Under the pieces are notes generated by a model that saw only the letters and a list, made by a program, of their open reading frames with translations, did not search any database and was not told where the DNA came from. Below are positions 35,265-45,095 of a stretch of 64,000 nt of DNA, one piece after another (position 1 is the stretch's first letter; every line of letters begins with the position of its first letter). The position numbers and the translations under genes were made by a program. Source of the DNA: Phyto melanocephala (taxonomy: Eukaryota > Arthropoda > Insecta > Diptera > Rhinophoridae); contig OW799233.1 in NCBI GenBank assembly GCA_941918925.1, forward strand, positions 76,697,797 to 76,761,796. The letters run 5' to 3'.

Positions 35265-35911
35265 TGTAGCGAAGCTAATATAGAGCACTACAGGGCACTT
35301 CACTTAAAAACACATTTGTACCGCAGGGTACCTAAACTCACAATTATTTGGGTAAACTGTAATATGAACCCTGTTGTGACAATATAAATAAATGTGTGTG
35401 AAATAAGCCGCGCTTGGGAAATGGCCGTATTACTTCAATTCGTTTGGCAAGCGTCTGGCGGCACTTGACAACATCAAGTGTTTGTGTGCCGTTATTCTTG
35501 CCGTTTTGGGCAAATATATAAACACACACACGAACCCATACTATTGGTGTGTGTGTGTATTACAGTATCGGCACGCTTCATATTACTTTCATTTTTCTGT
35601 TCATTCCCACGGTATATCAGTGTGGGACTAACAACTAATTTTTAAGTACTAACATTAGTAATTTAATTATAATAATAATTTTAGAATAAGTACTAACCAA
35701 CACTAGACTAGTTTTAAGATTCTCATAAGTAGTATATAAGAAAATCATTTTAAGAACAAACAATCAATTGTATTTTAACCATACTTAGTAGAGCTTCCTA
35801 GAGGAGCTCCTAAAAGTAAATAAAATAATAAAAACCACAGTGGAGCTCCTAGAAGAGCTCACTGGAAACAAACAATTAATTCTCGTAAATTTATTAAATA
35901 AACAATTTACA
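35265..35911 (+). repeat. Probable 3' LTR of the 412-type element
   Basis: Begins TGTAGCGAAGCTAATATAG right after a purine-rich AGAATGGAGG. The end at CAATTTACA is a guess from the TG...CA rule; no second LTR is available for comparison. The 3' part has several GAGCTCCTAGAGGAGCTC-like words (near 35800-35870). Confidence 0.5.
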
Positions 35912-36020
35912 ATACATACAAAAAAAACAAGAATTATAAAACTAAGAATTTTCGTACTTAATAAACGTTAATAAATTTTTGTATTTATTATTCACATTCT
36001 TATTTTATTTTCTTAAACAG

Positions 36021-36358
36021 ATGCGGGCATAACTATTAATTCAGGTGACTTGGCAAACTATCTCCAGGAAACAATTTTGTACCTGGCCGAACAACACACT
36101 AGCATCATTTGTCTGCATAATCACATTGCTATTAAAAACGTGTTTTTGAAATACAATACTCCTTTGCCTTCGTCTGCTCCTGTAGAAAGATTGTTTTCTT
36201 TCGCTGGGATTGTGAATCGTTTCAGAAGACAAAAACTCAGTGATACAAATTTTGAAATGCTTGTATTAAGAAAAGCCAATAATATATTAAATCTTTTATC
36301 TTTATTCAACAATTTAAATTTACAAATATTTCTTGTGCTAAACCCGCAAAATACGTAA
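36021..36358 (+). pseudogene. hAT transposase C-terminal exon fragment
   Basis: The frame follows an apparent splice acceptor (TTTTCTTAAACAG at 36008-36020) and reads to a stop at 36356-36358. PLPSSAPVERLFSFAGIV with the following RRQKLSD and FEMLVLRKANN is the hAT dimerisation (hATC) domain. Only ~110 residues are present; the DDE catalytic core is absent. Confidence 0.65.
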
Positions 36359-36365
36359 TCGTGAC

Positions 36366-36690
36366 TCAATTTTCAGAAATCAGTAAAATTTACTGATTAC
36401 TGAAATTTTTTTCAGTAATATTTACTGATTACTGAAATTTTTTGAGTATTCAGTAAACTTTACTGATTACTGAATTTTTTTTCAGTATTCAGTAAATTTT
36501 ACTGATTACTGAAATTTTTTTCAGTAATCAGTAAAAGTTACTGATTACTGAAATTTTTTTCAGTAATCAGTAAAAGTTACTAAATACTGAAAATTTTGTT
36601 CAGTAATCAGTAAAAATTTACTGGTAATGAAAATTATATTTCATTACCAGTAAGCATTTACTGATTACTGAAGCGCTTGCTGCAGTAAAA
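36366..36690. repeat. Tandem array of palindromes
   Basis: About six units of ~48 bp, each close to a perfect inverted repeat: CAGTAATCAGTAAA then TTACTGATTACTG, joined by T-rich linkers. It follows the hAT exon directly and may be a terminal-repeat amplification of that element. Confidence 0.75.
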
Positions 36691-37022
36691 AAGTAATGCA
36701 GTATGCCCTTGTATGATAATAATATACAAAAACTAAAGTTATTTTACCAAATATTATTCATACTTATATATATATAAATATATGTACATTAACATTGATT
36801 ATTAAAATTACTTATGTCTACTAATTTCATAATATCGTCTTACATTTTGGTAAAACTGTTGTCTGTCTACAGATAGAATGTAAAGCTTACTAAATGTTCT
36901 TATGTTTAAATTTAGCTATAAGGTGTCTGTATGTATGTGCACAATTTTCAGTGTCTTTCTTGTAGTTCATCCTTATGTTCGTAGGGGTATTAATTATGTG
37001 TAGCATCTCTATTGTGTATCTC
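36691..37022. other. A+T-rich spacer
   Basis: No gene or clear repeat seen. Confidence 0.4.
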
Positions 37023-38070
37023 TTTTTATACCCTTCACCTGTGGTGCACAAGGGTATATATAGCTTTGTCATTTCGTTTGTAATTTCTACAATTTTTTAT
37101 TTCCGACCCCATAAAGTATATATTTTCTGAAAGCTTATGAATAGAGGAGTCGATTGAGCCCTGACCGTCTATCCGTCTGTCCGTGTGTTGGTTGAAATCA
37201 ACTTTTAGAAGCAACTATATGTTCCTCAGATCTGTATATGGTATCAATCTCTTGGAAATATCCAGGAATGAATCGCTAATGAAATTCAGCACAATCGCCC
37301 CATAACTTTCTGAGATATGATCAAAAAACCACGACCACCTCGTTTTTTTCGCAATTACAACAACAACATACATACATACATACATGTAAAAAACATACCA
37401 AACAAAAAAAATTACAAAAAAAAAAATATTAAAAATAAGAAAAAAATAATAAAAAAAACTACAAAAAAAAATTTTTAAAAAATTTAAAAAAAAGTTTGTT
37501 AGAAATTTTTTAAAAATTTTTCTAAAAAAATTAAAAAAAATAATAAAATATAAATAATATATTTATTTGGTTGTTGGGTTTAAGCTGGTTTATATGCATT
37601 TCACTGGTGCTTATGCCAGATCATCAGTAAACCTTTACCCAAATTCTTGAAAAAGTTTAAAATTTTTATAAGTTATATTTTTAAATTCTCATTAACAAAA
37701 TGAGAATTCAAAAATAAAACAAAAAACCATAAAAAACTTTTTCAAAAACCCAACCAACAATTTTTTTAATTTTGAATTTATTTTATTTTTCTAATCCCAA
37801 ATAAATATAATTGAAAAATTATGGGAGAATATCCCAAAAAATTTAGTAAATTATAAATAATATATTAAATAAAATAAAATAAAATTTTTTTGGCTCAGCT
37901 GGGACTCGATGCCACATTTATTCTAACGTGTACGTATGCACGTATTTTACATGGGATGAATTGTGATACAAACAATTGTTATTGCATGACTACACGTTGT
38001 GAAGGGTATATAAGATTCGGCACGGCCGAATATAGCACTGTTACTTGTTCACTGTGTGAAGGGTATAAAA
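37023..38070 (-). repeat. Repeat A copy with internal foldback
   Basis: On the minus strand it runs from the hairpin end (core 38014-38030, CAAGTAACAGTGC at about 38050) to the GAAGGGTATAAAAA end near 37023. A foldback sequence (37566-37780) and long A/T tracts lie in the middle. Short frames at either end are chance. Confidence 0.7.
37566..37780. repeat. Foldback sequence
   Basis: TTGGTTGTTGGGTTT at the left and AACCCAACCAACAA at the right are inverted. An inner pair AATTCTCATT / AATGAGAATT encloses a short loop, with GAAAAAGTTT / AAACTTTTTC between. This gives an imperfect hairpin with arms of ~60 bp. Confidence 0.6.
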
Positions 38071-38596
38071 ATCTAAGCTTATTTTTACCAAGTTAAGGTT
38101 TTCTAACGCGTGGAGCTCTGCCCCAACGTCTATATGAAAAAGTTGTCATACTGAAGTGGTGTAATTTAGCACAACTTTATAATTAAAAACGACAAATATC
38201 TAAAAGAAAGTAAATATGATGATTTACAAATATTGAAGGAGACATTACCAAAAGACTATTATAGTTTCTATAAAAACTTGGCACATGAATGATAAAAATG
38301 AGTGATATATCAAGTTCCTTAATTATAATTATTATTATTTTACATTGAAATGTTATCGTTTTTATTTTTTTTACATTAAAATAATGTAACAACAAAGAAG
38401 AAATTTTTAATTTAAGTGTAATATACTTATATAAACATAATGTGTTAACAAATTGAAGTTTAAAATATTAAAATCACAACAAAGTTTTGAAGACGCTTCA
38501 AAAATCAAAGGCGTCAAGTCCAATAAAAAAAAAGTATACTTGCGGAAAACAAGACAAGTCCAAAAATAGCAAAAAACATGTGTTTAAAGATTTTTT
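38071..38596. other. Spacer, no gene seen
   Basis: A/T-rich. Frames here are short and of low complexity. Confidence 0.35.
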
Positions 38597-39356
38597 ATAC
38601 CCGCCACCAAAAAAATGGTGGGGGTATATTCATTTTGTCATTCCGTTTGTAACACATCGAAATATTCATTTTAGACCCCATAAAGTATATATATTCTGAA
38701 TCAGGGTTTGATTTGATGACGATCTAGCTATGTCCGTTGTCCATCTCTCCGTCTGTTGAAAGCACGATAGAGGTCGCACCGAAAAAGCTAGGTTGCTCAA
38801 GTTTTGCCAGAATCTTTCTTATAGACATGGTTTGTTTTGTATTGAAAATGGGAACATTAGGAAGAGAGTAATAGCTCGTAAAGCAAGAGTAGGTCAAAAA
38901 AACCGTGTCCTTCGAACACCAAATAAAATGTATTTTTTAGTATATTTTAAATTTAAAACCTAATAAAACGAACAAAATTAAATGTACGATTCTGAAATTT
39001 TGCACACTTTGCTTTTTGGTTAATGGCTTTTCTGTAACGGAAAATCAATGTGCCACTCCCACTTTTACGCCCACCTCCCATATAACGTTTTATCTAAAAT
39101 TCATATTAGTTCTCTATTAATAAAGACTTTGGAATAATAAAGGACTATTTTGAAACATCTAAGTTGTACTCATTAGCAAAAATAACTTTGACACGCCTAC
39201 TATAACGCCCACTTTTTACGTTATCTACCGTTAATGAAATTTAAAAGCTCATAAACACGCCTACTATAACGCCCACTTTTCACGTTATCTACCGTTAATG
39301 AAATTTAAAAGCTCATAAAACCGCCAAAATTAGAGGTATGATGATAAAATTTGCTA

Positions 39357-39754
39357 CGTATATCCTTCTAATCAATGTAATTGTTGTGCCAAAAAGTTAA
39401 GGTGACACGCTCACTTTAACGCCTACCTCCCAACGGTTTATCTTAAATTCATGTAATTTCTCTATTGACAAAGTTTTTGGGAAAATAAAGGACTATATTG
39501 AAATATCTAAGTTGTATTTATTAGCAGAAACTTTATTGACACGCCTTATTTAACGCCCACTTCTATACGTATATCCTTCTAATCAATGTAATTGTTGTGC
39601 CAAAAAGTTAAGGTGACACGCTCACTTTAACGCCTACCTCCCAACGGTTTATCTTAAATTCATGTAATTTCTCTATTGACAAAGTTTTTGGGAAAATAAA
39701 GGACTATATTGAAATATCTAAGTTGTATTTATTAGCAGAAACTTTATTGACACG
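39357..39754 (-). repeat. Recent tandem duplication inside repeat B
   Basis: The block from TATATCCTTCTAATCAATG to TTATTGACACGCCTTAT appears twice, ~208 bp apart, with almost no differences. This suggests a young duplication compared with the divergence between B copies. Confidence 0.75.
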
Positions 39755-39826
39755 CCTTATTCAACGCCCACTTTCACTAAAAGACTAAATTTACGAAAAC
39801 ATTTTACTATCATATCGAAGTTATTA

Positions 39827-40382
39827 AGGGTGGTTAAATTTTAAGGGCCGATGTTGATTTAGAATAAAACACAAATTATTTACGAAATTATTATCATTTC
39901 TTTTTATAATGATAATATTTGTATGGTTCTATTATGTATTTAACAAAATATCGGCCAAATGAAACCAACCCCCCCCATCCCTGGCGCCACTCCTCCATCT
40001 GATGGTCCAAATTTTCAATGACAATATTGATGCAATGGTTCCCATTCAACGAACTAAGAAGGCATTCACAGATTTTTTAACATTTTATACTGACCTGTTT
40101 TGCAGAAATTAAAATACTTTTTACAATTCTCCCGATTGTGGACGAATTTGAACGATTATGTTGATCAAAAGAATTACGAAGTGCACAAAATGCATTTTGA
40201 TTTGAACGCCCACTTTTATAAAAAACCTGAATAACTTTAAAGCGTTGCTTATTTGCGTATCTTTCCACGAATCAAATTGAGTAAGTTTGAGATTGAGAAA
40301 TGTCAAGTGAAATGCAGAAAACAAATTTAAAGACTAGGTGTAGTTCACCTTTAACATTGGCCCTTAAAATTTAACCACCCTC
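39827..40382 (-). mobile_element. mariner/Tc1-like relic (copy 2)
   Basis: Ends AGGGTGGTTAAATTTTAAGG and CCTTAAAATTTAACCACCCT are inverted repeats, with TA at both borders (39825 and 40383). The minus strand at 40268-40120 reads ERYANKQRFKVIQVFYKSG, then the NSSTIGRIV stretch, a helix-turn-helix start of an IS630/Tc1/mariner transposase. The catalytic part is deleted. Confidence 0.75.
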
Positions 40383-40515
40383 TACAAAGAAAGTGATACC
40401 TTTTTTATTATAATTAGATTATTACATAGCGATTAACAAAATAATAAATATTGTGCTTTAAATGTACACAAAATTGGTGGTGGGTATAAAAGATTCGGCA
40501 CAGCCGAATATAGTG

Positions 40516-40808
40516 CTCTTGCTTGTTTAGATTTAAAAACGTTATTTATTTAAACGATGGGCGAAATAACAATGCATTGCATATACAGTTTCCATAAATA
40601 TTGGAAAATATGTTATTTAAACGGGTTTTCCTCTCTCCTGAACAATTTGAAAAAGTGGACTTGTCACATTTGCTACTTTAGCCGACGATATGGTTAATTT
40701 TCCTTAACAGACCAAAATAACGTTTAGCCGACCATCCGACCAAGACCATTAATGTCCGACCATTTTGGTCGGAAAAGACCAATAGTGGCAACGCTGGTGG
40801 TAGTTTAA
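40516..40808. other. Spacer with an isolated hAT-like end
   Basis: Words GACCAAAATGGTCGG and its inverse cluster at 40735-40775, and CAGCGTTGCCAC (minus) ends at about 40796. This looks like one terminal region of a hAT element. No partner was found. Confidence 0.35.
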
Positions 40809-41540
40809 AGGTGAATTCACCCATTTGTTCTGAACAAAATTTTTTCCGGAGAATAACATTTTTTACTGAGAGTTTTCTGCAGAACGATTCACCCATTTAA
40901 GAAAATTTGTCCGAAAAAACAAAGCTGCCATATAATATAAAATTCAAACAGTTGTACAAAGTGGAAGCACCGCTAGCAAACTATGTAAATAAATACAAAC
41001 GTAAATTATTTCATTAAAATATATGTGAAGAAAATGTCGGATAGAAGAAAACTAAAATTATTATTTTGAAATGAAGTGCATAAAGTCAATTTGTTTGCAA
41101 AAGAAATTTATAAAAAAAAAATCGAAAATAAAAAGAGTCGCTCCTATTTCATTCCATAAACCCTGTTTTAAATAATTATTTTTTTATGCACTATTGCTCA
41201 TGTCATACAAACATTTTCTTCCTGGTTTTTTTAATTCTTCTATTAATTTTTGAGCAATATTTTCATTAAATTCCATTTTAATTATTAATTTTCGGCAAAA
41301 ACAATTTTTGTATAATAAATGTACTGAGACTGTGTGATGTGGCAACCAAATTCAATTTTCATGTAAATATTGAAAAATAGTGGCATCACAATTCAGTTTC
41401 TTCTGAACAAGAATTAAAATTAAACCAATTCAAGAAAAATCTTTCTGAACAAAATAATCTTTCTCTCTCTCAAAAGTTAAACATCAAACTCAATATAAAA
41501 AAAATTTGTTCTGAACTAAAATTTTATGGGTGAATCCAGC
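40809..41540. mobile_element. TTAA-flanked nonautonomous element
   Basis: TTAA lies at 40805-40808 and 41541-41544. The termini AGGTGAATTCACCCAT and (inverted) GCTGGATTCACCCAT continue into shared GTTCTGAACAAATTTT-like sequence, an inverted repeat of about 35 bp with mismatches. There is no coding frame. A TTAA target is characteristic of piggyBac-type elements; the assignment is tentative. Confidence 0.6.
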
Positions 41541-42024
41541 TTAAGTTACAGTAGTTTTGTTTGTATTACTTTATTTCGCTGGTTGTTTGAACATAATGTG
41601 AGTTATTATGTGCAGCATACTTTTAGGCACTTTTATTATTCCTGCATATTACTTAACGTTAACATTACGTCTTAATTTAAATGTAACGGTTTTCGAATGA
41701 ACTAGTGTGTACCACTGTTGGTAAAAGTGGCACAATCGTGCCATTTTTGGCACTATTAGATGTTTAATGGCACGCTCAATAAAATTTTGGCACTTTTTAA
41801 AAAAATTATAAAAATATAATTTTACTCACTTTTGAAGAAATATATTCTTAATTAAAAAGAAATTACTGTTTTTTCTCCCTGTTGTAAATACCACTAAAAA
41901 CTGCAACAATGACATAAAATCTCATTTATGAAAGTATTAGTTCAAAATGAATGACATCCTACAAGTTCAAGGTGGATTTAATCAGGTGACTGAATAGGAA
42001 GGATATTTTTAAACTCTCTTTTAT

Positions 42025-42180
42025 ATACCTGCCACCAAAAAAATGGCGGGGGTATATTTTTTTTTAGCATTCCGTTAGTAACACATTGAAATATCCATTT
42101 TAGACCCCATGAAGTATATGAATTTTGAATCGGAGTTCAATTTGATGACGATCTAGCTATTTTCGTCCGTCTGTCCGTTT
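42025..42180 (-). repeat. Repeat B fragment inside hAT 1
   Basis: Minus-strand end of repeat B, from CCACCAAAAAAATGGCGGGG to CGTCCGTCTGTCCG, truncated. Confidence 0.65.
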
Positions 42181-42208
42181 GTTTTTTATTTATTCACAAG
42201 AAACATAA

Positions 42209-42850
42209 TACCATAGACAGAGGACAGCGTTAATTTGCATTTAAAGTCTTAATTCAAATTAACTATTGAATTATTCCCATTCCAATGTGTATTAGATTTC
42301 TCGTAAATGCACTAAATCATATTGAACTTATACTGCATTTAGCAATTTCAATATGGCAACACGGTCGGCAATCAATCAAAAAATTATAAATGTAAAATAA
42401 AAATAGATTCGATATGTTGAAATTTTTTACATATTTTTTGGAATGCCTTTCTGTTTAGGCGAAAGTTTTCCTTAATACTGGTATCGTCCATCGTAAGCAC
42501 GTCACTCTCCCAAAAAGTGCTGTTACGGTCCTTCATAAAAAAAACCAAATACCTAAATACAAACATATGTATGTACATATGTATGTATGTATGCATGTAT
42601 ATATGTATGTATGTATGAATTATAACCTCCATAAAAATATACCTTTAAACCTACGAATTTCCACAATTCCCTTTCTCTTGTTTCAGAGTGTCCTTCTGCC
42701 AACCCAACTTGTAGCAACATGTTCAGATTTGTGATTGCTAGTGCATTTACAATTTTTACTAAATGCAGAAACAGTCGTCTGTCACAATAAAATTTTAATT
42801 TGCATTTGTGAGATTTTAATGAAAATTAACGCTGTCGTCTATCTATGGTA
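42209..42850 (-). mobile_element. PIF/Harbinger-like element, internally deleted
   Basis: The terminal inverted repeats, ~43 bp with few mismatches, begin TACCATAGACAGAGGACAGC (left) and TACCATAGATAGACGACAGC (right, inverted). The target duplication is TAA (42206-42208 and 42851-42853), a TWA site as is usual for PIF/Harbinger. The minus strand near 42500-42410 reads DDTSIKENFRLNRKAFQKIC, which resembles the N-terminal part of Harbinger transposases. The rest is deleted. Confidence 0.7.
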
Positions 42851-43041
42851 TAACATACCAATCAATTCATCTTAATAAAATGTATTAATTTAAAAAAACT
42901 GAATAAATGGATTTAATTTTTTAAATAGACATGTGTATATACATATTTGTTATGGCACTTTTTAATGTTTTGGCACTTTCTAGCTAAAATTTTGGCACAA
43001 GACTGAAATTCTCATATACCATCACTGGTGTGTACATACGA

Positions 43042-44045
43042 CACGGATCGAAAACATGGTACAATTGTACTTTTTATGGTACATTTTTGACCTTGTTGGT
43101 ACTGTGGTACTACCGCGAGCTACTTAGTACAATTTAAAAATTTCTTCATGTTCTCTTTAATTTTGCTTGTGTGTGTTTTATTTTATACTGTCAGCTTTTC
43201 TGTTTTTGTTGCAATGCTGTTCTCAAAGCGAATTCATGTACCAGGTGGAGTCAAGTCTGCAACAATAAAATTTGCCTAGTATTTTATTGCAAACTTCTTA
43301 CAAAAATCACCTGTTAATTTGGAACCACCTGGTATATGAATCCAACTTGGCTGTTGTTATAAGTATTTTATTTAACTAAAATGGTCCGATAAGTTTACTC
43401 CAGAAAAAGTTATTATGGGAAAAACAAACTTAATAGTACCTCTTCTGGTGAAAATGTTTCCACACGAACAAACAAACTTTGAAGCAATAAATAATCAGTA
43501 CATAGCACCAGCCGATGTGATTGAACTTAGATCACACAAAGATTCAAATATTTCCTATTTTTGGTCTAAAGTATCGCAGATGAAAAATGAATTAAATAAT
43601 TTAATGTTTCCAAATATTTCAAGAACTGTAAGAGGAATTCCGTCTATTCCACATTCATCGGCCAACGTCGAACGAGTTTTTTATTTTCAAAACCTAATTA
43701 AAACAAAGGAAAGAAATAGACTACACTTTTCTACTGTTTCAAATTTGATACAAACAAAAGATTTATTGAAGTCAACAAATTCTTGTTGGTTTAATTTTAA
43801 AATAACAGAAAATTTATTACCTAAAAGTATTTAATAAATAAAATTTGTTAAATAACCGATCTCTACGTATGTACCTAGAATGTAACATTTAATATTTTTT
43901 ATTGTATACTGGAGTTTTATACACATTTTTGTTAAGTTTCTGCTTTTATTAACAAATATTAAAAAAAATGGTACCGTAATGGCCTTAAAAGTACATTTTC
44001 TTTTCATACTTGGTACAAAATCATAAAAGCCATTTTCCTTCCCTG
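43042..44045. mobile_element. hAT element 2, internally deleted, 8-bp TSD
   Basis: It begins CACGGATCGAAAA and ends with the inverse of CAGGGAAGGAAAA. A perfect 8-bp duplication ACATACGA flanks it (43034-43041 and 44046-44053). GGTACAATTGTAC-like words lie inside the left end and related GTACC words near the right end. It carries a C-terminal transposase frame (43415-43834). Confidence 0.75.
43415..43834 (+). CDS. hAT transposase C-terminal fragment
   Basis: A 139-codon open frame. FWSKVSQMKNELNNLMFP leads to IPSIPHSSANVERVFYFQN, the hATC dimerisation motif, followed by KTKERNRLHFSTVSNL. The N-terminal zinc finger and the DDE core are missing, so it cannot transpose. The frame is free of stops, and the element's ends and TSD are intact, consistent with recent mobilisation in trans by a full-length relative. 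Confidence 0.6.
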   Translation: MGKTNLIVPLLVKMFPHEQTNFEAINNQYIAPADVIELRSHKDSNISYFWSKVSQMKNELNNLMFPNISRTVRGIPSIPHSSANVERVFYFQNLIKTKERNRLHFSTVSNLIQTKDLLKSTNSCWFNFKITENLLPKSI

Positions 44046-44241
44046 ACATACGAGAACTTTGTCGAATGTTACCGAACACCACTATGTTACTATAAATAGC
44101 CAAACAACACAGCTAACATGATCAGTATAACAGTAGAGCTTGTAAAGCGCGTATCAAAGTAATAATTGAAATAAGTAAAGTGCTATTAAACAATATCTGA
44201 GTGTGTTTAAGTAAATAAAGTGGTCTCAATTTTATAACTAA

Positions 44242-44862
44242 CTAGAAAATCCCGGTGCGCGTTGCTACGCCCCTTAATGAATAAAACTGCATTCTGAATG
44301 TTAATTGAATATCAAGTACAAAAAGCTAAAAATTATAACTTTTTTTAATGGGCGTGGCACTGCCCGCTTTTCTAATCACGAAACTGTATAGTCATTACAG
44401 CTCAATATGTGCAAAGTTTCAGAAAAATCGATGAAGTTCAAGTGGCTGAAAATGATAACTTTTTTTATGGGCATGTCCCTGCCCATTTTTCTAATCAAGA
44501 AATTGTATAGTCATGACAACTCAATATGTGTACAAAGTTTCAGAAAAATCGGTCCAGTGCAAGTACCTCAATATTATAACTTTTTTTTATGGGCGTGGCC
44601 CTGCCCACTTTTCCAACCACGAAATTATATAGTCATGACAGCTCAATATGTGTGCAAAGTTTCAGGAAAATGGGTCAAGTGCAAGTAGCTAAAAATTATA
44701 ACTAATTTTATATGGGCGGCCCCGCCCACTTTTTACCACCCATAAACACTCCCTAGAATGTGTACAACAATTTTCCAAAGTTTGAGTCCGATCGGTTTTA
44801 CAGTTTTGGAGTCTATAGCTAACACACACACACATACAGAGTTTCACTTTTATATATATAGA
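44242..44862 (-). mobile_element. Nonautonomous Helitron (621 bp)
   Basis: On the minus strand it begins TCTATATATATAAAAGTGAA (end 44862) and finishes with GCGTAGCAACGC, a stem of four with a four-base loop, then CACCGGGATTTTCTAG (44242). It sits between A (44241) and T (44863), as Helitrons do, without target duplication. The interior has about four units of ~120 bp. No Rep/helicase frame is present. Confidence 0.7.
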
Positions 44863-45095
44863 TGCCAACTGTTTTTGGTTGCAATAAAAGAACTCAAAGT
44901 CTATAAAGGAAATAAGCCAACGTTTATAAAAAGTATAAACATAACAATATGTATTCCTATTACTATCCAGTTTTCGGTTTCACTAAATTCAGTAAATGTA
45001 AAAATTAATCTGAAAAAATAAGAAATTGAAAACCTTTTGGGGAATCTTTGTTTTCGTTTTACCTTTTTAATCAAAAATATATTAAAATATTTGTA
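44863..45095. other. Spacer
   Basis: No gene seen. Confidence 0.35.

Larger units (their letters stand above)
33780..35911 (+). mobile_element. 412-type Ty3 retrotransposon, 3' half
   Basis: The integrase part of pol (33830-35091) is followed by a probable 3' LTR from 35265 (TGTAGCGAAG, after GAATGGAGG) to about 35911 (CAATTTACA). Everything upstream of integrase is gone. The motif spelling is that of 412/mdg1-type elements. Confidence 0.7.
38597..40515 (-). repeat. Repeat B, full copy with mariner relic and internal duplication
   Basis: On the minus strand it starts with CAAGCAAGAGCAC and the hairpin core near 40490 and ends near 38600 with CCACCATTTTTTTGGTGGCG. A mariner relic occupies 39827-40382. 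Near-identical direct repeats of ~190 bp occur at 39357 and 39565, and of ~60 bp at 39190 and 39252. Noncoding. Confidence 0.75.
41713..43027. mobile_element. hAT element 1 (nonautonomous), 8-bp TSD
   Basis: It begins CACTGTTGGTAAAAG and ends with the inverse of CAGTGATGGTATATG. A perfect 8-bp duplication GTGTGTAC flanks it (41705-41712 and 43028-43035). GTGCCATTTTTGGCAC-like palindromic words recur just inside both ends. The interior holds a repeat B fragment (42025-42180) and a PIF/Harbinger-like element (42209-42850). No hAT transposase frame remains. Confidence 0.75.

Noticed and set aside
35520..35570. GTGTGTGTGTATT microsatellite as a regulatory element
   Set aside because: It is simple-sequence DNA inside the probable 412-type LTR. 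There is no evidence for function.
36369..36690. CRISPR-like array of regularly spaced repeats
   Set aside because: Units are palindromes joined by T-rich linkers with no unique spacers, in an insect-type genome. It is a tandem repeat.
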